A stretch of DNA of 64,000 bases from Berghia stephanieae (taxonomy: Eukaryota > Mollusca > Gastropoda > Nudibranchia > Aeolidiidae), in contig CM067444.1 of NCBI GenBank assembly GCA_034508935.3, positions 30,299,052 to 30,363,051 on the forward strand, read 5' to 3'. Below are positions 44,093-64,000 of the stretch, one piece after another. The notes beneath the pieces are model-generated. The model searched no databases and was not told where the DNA came from. It was given only the letters and a program-made list of their open reading frames with translations. The position numbers and the translations under genes are program-made. How positions within the stretch are numbered: position 1 is the first letter of the stretch; each line of letters begins with the position of its first letter.

Positions 44093-44597
44093 AAAGTGGT
44101 TACTCCAAATACCGGAGCTTACTCAATATTTCAATCGTTTCTATGTCACATGTTTGTTTTGAGAATTTGGCCATTAAGCTTCAATGCTGGCTAACAAACT
44201 TCGCGGCGTTTGAGTGTGTGTTGAACCCATGGCCTCAATAAGTCGGGGAGAGCGGTTCAAGATAGACATAGAGTTTGAAACCATTTTTTTCTTCATTTCT
44301 AGTTATTATATGTGTAAGTGCATGTCTGATAGAATATTATGATTTATTCTATCGGCGATAAATGAATTGGGAGAACACGGGAAGGGGTGGGGCAGGGGGG
44401 GGGGGTAGTATACAAGAGGAAAAGTGGTAGAGTGGGTAAGGCATTGAACTTCCAATATATGGAACCCCGTTTTGATCCCTTCTCTCATCATCATATCTTT
44501 TTCTAGAGCAAGAAATGTAGCACCTATTGTTCACGTTACAGCGCGGCACTGCGGCTTAAGCTAGGGTCATCACGGGTTTTGTTTTCCAGATCAACAC
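44093..44597. other. Spacer with G-run, no gene
   Basis: Poly-G near 44,396-44,405. No exon recognised. Confidence 0.4.
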
Positions 44598-44791
44598 TAT
44601 AGATAGTATGCGCTTGGCTAAGAAGCTCATAACATTGCCATCCGGAAGTATAACGGACCAACACACAAAACTGTGTGTATCCATGAACGTTTATAGTCAG
44701 GTAAATAAAGTTCAGTGAGCATTACTCATATACGCGGATGGCAAAAAGCAATAACAAAGACCTAAGTGACGTCATCTTCGAACTATCTATA
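44598..44791 (-). mobile_element. TIR element M1, complete
   Basis: TATAGATAGTATGCGCTTGG ... GACGTCATCTTCGAACTATC TATA, minus orientation. Confidence 0.85.
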
Positions 44792-44940
44792 GAATATATT
44801 TTTTTTGCTAATGGTGAATAAAGAAGGAATTTAGTAAATGAATTTAATAATTCATTAATTATGCTTATAATATAATTATTGTCTCCTCGTCTCACAGAAC
44901 TGAATAATTTTGTCTCCATGGTTTGATTACAACTAGTAGT

Positions 44941-45095
44941 CCTTCAGAGCTTTACGACTCAGGGAGCTCGAGTTTATCCCGGTTTCCATACAGTGAAAAG
45001 GACAATATCAATTAAATGCTACCCTCTGGATATGACGCAAAGTACTTTCTGCCAGATATAAGAGTCCCAGCTTCCAATCACTGCTGGTTTCAATT
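44941..45095 (-). mobile_element. SINE family B, tail half
   Basis: CTCGAGTTTATCCCGGTTTC, GCAAAGTACTTTCTGCCAGA and CCAGCTTCCAATCACTGCTG on the minus strand; the tRNA head is absent. Confidence 0.7.
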
Positions 45096-45219
45096 TTTGT
45101 TTTAAGAAATCGTGTCTAAGTTAAGAGAATTTAGTTTTTGTTTCTGCAACTTCAAAAGAGTCAGATTACCCAGTTTTGATTAATTTGGTTATAAACGCAA
45201 TTTTATTCACCCAGATAAT

Positions 45220-45452
45220 GCAAGTGGCAGTGTGGCTCAGCGGTACGGTCATTGCTTCGTACCCAAAAGATACCGAGTTCGATCACCCGCTGCTGCACTA
45301 TGTGACCTTGAGCAAGTCACCTCGCCCTAGCTTAATTTGCGGCGCTGCACTGCGGCTGACTCCTGGGTTATTCCAGTCTTCCCTTGGAATAGGCCCTGGC
45401 GACAAAGTTCCCCTATAGAATGAATGACGGAAATTTTATTTTATTTTATTTA
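45220..45452 (+). mobile_element. SINE family C, full length
   Basis: GTGGCAGTGTGGCTCAGCGG TACGGTC, TACCGAGTTCGATCACCC, CTTGAGCAAGTCACCTCGCC, GCTGCACTGCGGCTGAC and a (TTTTA)n 3' end. Confidence 0.85.
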
Positions 45453-45602
45453 GAATGATGACAAAATAAAACAAACGAGAGGGCCATAATATTATGCTTT
45501 GTTAAGGAAAATAATTATTTTAATTTTTAAAATTAACACCATAAATAGGGTACAAATTACATATTATTAATGAAAGAGAAACAAATTATAACAACTTGAG
45601 AT

Positions 45603-45917
45603 TGAGCTTGTACAAGCGCAATATCCACCCACGAAACGTGCTCAAAGCGCTTTACAAAGGGTACCTGACCAACAGCAACACGTAACGTGTTTTACGAGAT
45701 ATGACGCCTTTAAACACGCGATTTAACATTTTTTTTTGGACAGAGACAACGTTGTTAACGCTGTTAATGGCCAGGTACTCATCTTACACTTGAGTACGGT
45801 GAGAGAACATGAGTAAAGAGCGTTTTCCAAGGACTCAACTATGCGTCGATCGAGGCTCGAACTCAGGATCTTCTGATTCGAAAGCGAGTGTCATACCAAA
45901 AGACCACATAGCCGCAC
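45603..45917 (-). mobile_element. SINE family A
   Basis: GAGCTTGTACAAGCGCAATA through to GACCACATAGCCGCACG. It has a small internal duplication (AACGTTGTTAACGCTGTTAA). Confidence 0.85.
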
Positions 45918-45975
45918 GAAACAAACAAAAATAGTTTCAAAAATCCAATGCAAATTCGAATATTTCATAATTTAG

Positions 45976-45985
<10 letters not shown>

Positions 45986-46059
<74 letters not shown>
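45986..46059. repeat. (TA)n microsatellite
   Basis: About 37 TA dinucleotides. Confidence 0.98.
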
Positions 46060-46063
<4 letters not shown>

Positions 46064-46189
46064 ATAGAAAACCAAAGGAAATAATATATCTTTACAGCAT
46101 GGCAATTACAACATCAGTACCTGAAACTATTATATGTCATACAAATCACTGGGACCTTTATATCGATACATTAAATATCGAAGTATTTC

Positions 46190-47490
46190 GAATTTGAACT
46201 AAAAACCCAAGTTTTATAACAATGGCGACTCTAGTAGTTCGATAGTTGGCTCGGTTTAACAATATTGTAATGGAGAAAACTACTTTGCGTTTGTTTGAGA
46301 GTATTTCCATTGCAGCAATGAGGCCTGAATGATTTTTGGTAATCAGACCTAGAAAAAGGTCAACTTTGGTTTGAGAGAATGTATCTAATTGTATCAATGA
46401 GAACTATATAATATTGGTTATCAGACCTAGAAATAGGTCTACGGTGGTTTGATAATATTTCCATTACAGCAATGAGACCTTAAAAATATAGTAATCAGAC
46501 CTAGAAATAGGGCCACGTTGGTTTGAGAGTATTTCCATTCCAACAATGAGGCCTTAATGATGTTGGTAATCTGACCTAGAAAAAGGTCTACGTTGGTTTG
46601 AGAGTATTTCCATTGCAACTATGAGACCTTAATTATTTTTGGACATCTGACCTAGAAAAAGGTCTACGTTGGTTTGAGAATATTTCCATTGCAACAATGA
46701 GAACTTAATAATATTGGTTATCAGACCTAGAAATAGGTCCACGTTGGTATGAGAGTATTTCCATTACAACAATGAGGCCTTAATGATGTTGGTAATCAGA
46801 CCTAGAATTAGGTCCACGTTGGTATGAGAGTATTTCCATTACAACAATGAGGCCTTAATGATGTTGGTAATCAGACCTAGAATTAGGTCCACGTTGGTAT
46901 GAGAGTATTTCCATTACAACAATGAGGCCTTAATGATGTTGGTAATCGACCTAGAATTAGGTCCACGTCAGCGTTGGTTTGAGAGTATGTCCATTGCAAC
47001 AATGATGCCTTAATAATTTTTGTTATCAGACCTAGAAATAGCTCCACGTTGGTCTGAGAGTATTTCTATTGCAATAATGAGCCCGTAAAAAATTGGATTA
47101 TTAGACCTGCAAATTAGTACACGTCGGTTGAGTTTTATAATATAACAACAACGATAACTTAACAATTTGGATTGTCTGACTTGTAGATACATACACGTTG
47201 CTCTTATAGTACTTTCATAACAACAATAAGACCATAACAATTTAGGTTATGTGACAAGTATAGTATATGTACATGTTCATTTTGGGATTATTTCCATTAC
47301 AGCAATGAGACCATAACGCCGTGTACATATATACAGGTCTGACATCCGAATTCGCTTATGTGCTGAGTTTAACATTGTTGTAATGGACAATATTTCTTTT
47401 AGCGTCTTTTTTTTTTTTTGGAGATTTCCATTACATAAATGAGCCCATTAGGAATTGGGTTATCAGACCTGCAAATAAGTTCACGTCGGA
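46190..47490. repeat. 75-bp satellite-like array and its decayed edge
   Basis: CAGACCTAGAAATAGGTCCA CGTTGGTTTGAGAGTATTTC CATTGCAACAATGAGGCCTT AATGATGTTGGTAAT-type units. The CAGACC element falls at 46,344, 46,422, 46,496, 46,571, 46,647, 46,722, 46,797, 46,872, 46,947 and 47,027, i.e. 74-80 bp spacing with a modal 75. From 47,100 to 47,490 units are more diverged (GACCTGCAAATTAGTACACG) and related to the dispersed GTCTGATAAC repeat. It ends about 65 bp from the receptor stop codon. Confidence 0.9.
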
Positions 47491-47556
47491 TCATATCAAT
47501 TTGGGTAATTAATTAGTCTTGAAAATGGGTGGATATCTATATCTACACATCGGCCA

Positions 47557-63444
<15,888 letters not shown>

Positions 63445-63509
63445 CTGATCGGTGTAGAACAGTTAGAAATTTACAACTTTTTATCTAATTTAAAAGGAAA
63501 GAGAATGAC

Positions 63510-63537
63510 AGCAGAGAGAGTGAGAGAGAGAGAGAGT

Positions 63538-63581
<44 letters not shown>

Positions 63582-63707
63582 TAGAAATAGCGATGGAGAG
63601 ATAGATAGATAGATAGATATAGATAGATCGAGACAAATAGACAGACAGACAGAAGACAGAAAGACAGATATATTATATTGAGAAATATGGATAGTCGGAG
63701 TGAGGGA

Positions 63708-63767
<60 letters not shown>

Positions 63768-63816
63768 AGGAAGTGAGACAATGAGTCAGATAGACAGGGA
63801 GAGAAAGAGAAACAGT

Positions 63817-63849
<33 letters not shown>

Positions 63850-63854
63850 ACAGA

Positions 63855-63915
<61 letters not shown>
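63510..63915. repeat. (GA)n complex with AGAT, GACA and (TG)n segments
   Basis: GA runs at 63,515-63,580, 63,710-63,765 and 63,850-63,913, AGAT repeats near 63,600-63,630 and (TG)n near 63,819-63,848. Apparent proteins here are artefacts. Confidence 0.95.
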
Positions 63916-63917
<2 letters not shown>

Positions 63918-64000
63918 GTGTGTATCTTTATCTCCTCGGCATACTATCAGATTGAGATGGGGGTCAGACATGAACCATGAAGAGGCCCCTGACCAGTTTT

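Noticed and set aside
45176-45418. 80-codon frame across 45.2-45.4 kb
   Set aside because: Translation of a SINE C copy; the same frame type appears in the other C copies.
63918-64000. Possible further upstream receptor exon on the minus strand (frame with FMSDPHLNLIVCRGDKD)
   Set aside because: No convincing GT donor before the GA repeats, and the window ends before an acceptor can be judged.

Overview
This window is nuclear DNA of an invertebrate animal. Genes have GT-AG introns and are sparse. Between them lie many microsatellites, tRNA-derived SINEs, decayed LINE ends, terminal-inverted-repeat (TIR) elements and foldback elements. The mix of tRNA-SINEs, RTE/CR1-like LINE ends and a tyrosine-rich receptor tail fits a lophotrochozoan, most likely a mollusc. 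That assignment is inference; no marker gene settles it.

Three protein-coding genes can be supported. (1) An intron-poor gene on the plus strand (27,915-30,220) encodes a low-complexity protein with a C-terminal coiled coil. I do not recognise it, and its reading frame switches once near 29,135-29,170. (2) A six-exon ANKUB1 orthologue lies on the plus strand (33,978-41,105). It has two ubiquitin-like domains, ankyrin repeats and the conserved C-terminal block. Exon 3 is one base short, and degenerate or intact copies of its tail are tandemly repeated in the next intron. (3) The 3' part of a single-pass membrane receptor lies on the minus strand (63,444 down to 47,557). It has a repeated, unrecognised ectodomain, one membrane helix and a long tail in which each of five exons carries one YxxL motif. 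Two of those motifs fit the ITIM consensus. The 5' end of this gene lies beyond the window.

Layout: 1-3,190 is an array of ~0.45 kb units, each with a poly-C or CT run. 3,200-13,000 holds TIR elements, SINEs, a 79-bp minisatellite derived from a LINE tail, a LINE reverse-transcriptase fragment and a ~490-bp tandem repeat. 13,000-27,900 is gene-poor, with large TTC/CTA and GA microsatellites, several SINEs and two medium-period tandem arrays. 27,900-41,100 holds genes 1 and 2. 41,100-47,500 is mobile-element debris and a 75-bp satellite-like array next to the 3' end of the receptor gene. 47,557-63,444 is the receptor gene, whose large introns are filled with SINEs, nested elements and microsatellites.

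Family labels used below (A-D for SINEs, M0-M4 for TIR elements, F1/F2 for foldbacks, P for a hairpin-bearing repeat, T for a TIR element with a tRNA-like core) are local to this report. They were assigned by comparing copies within the window. Boundaries of dispersed repeats are approximate to about 10 bases. I saw no rRNA gene, CRISPR array, bacterial-type operon, functional-looking tRNA gene or convincing LTR/virus-derived element.
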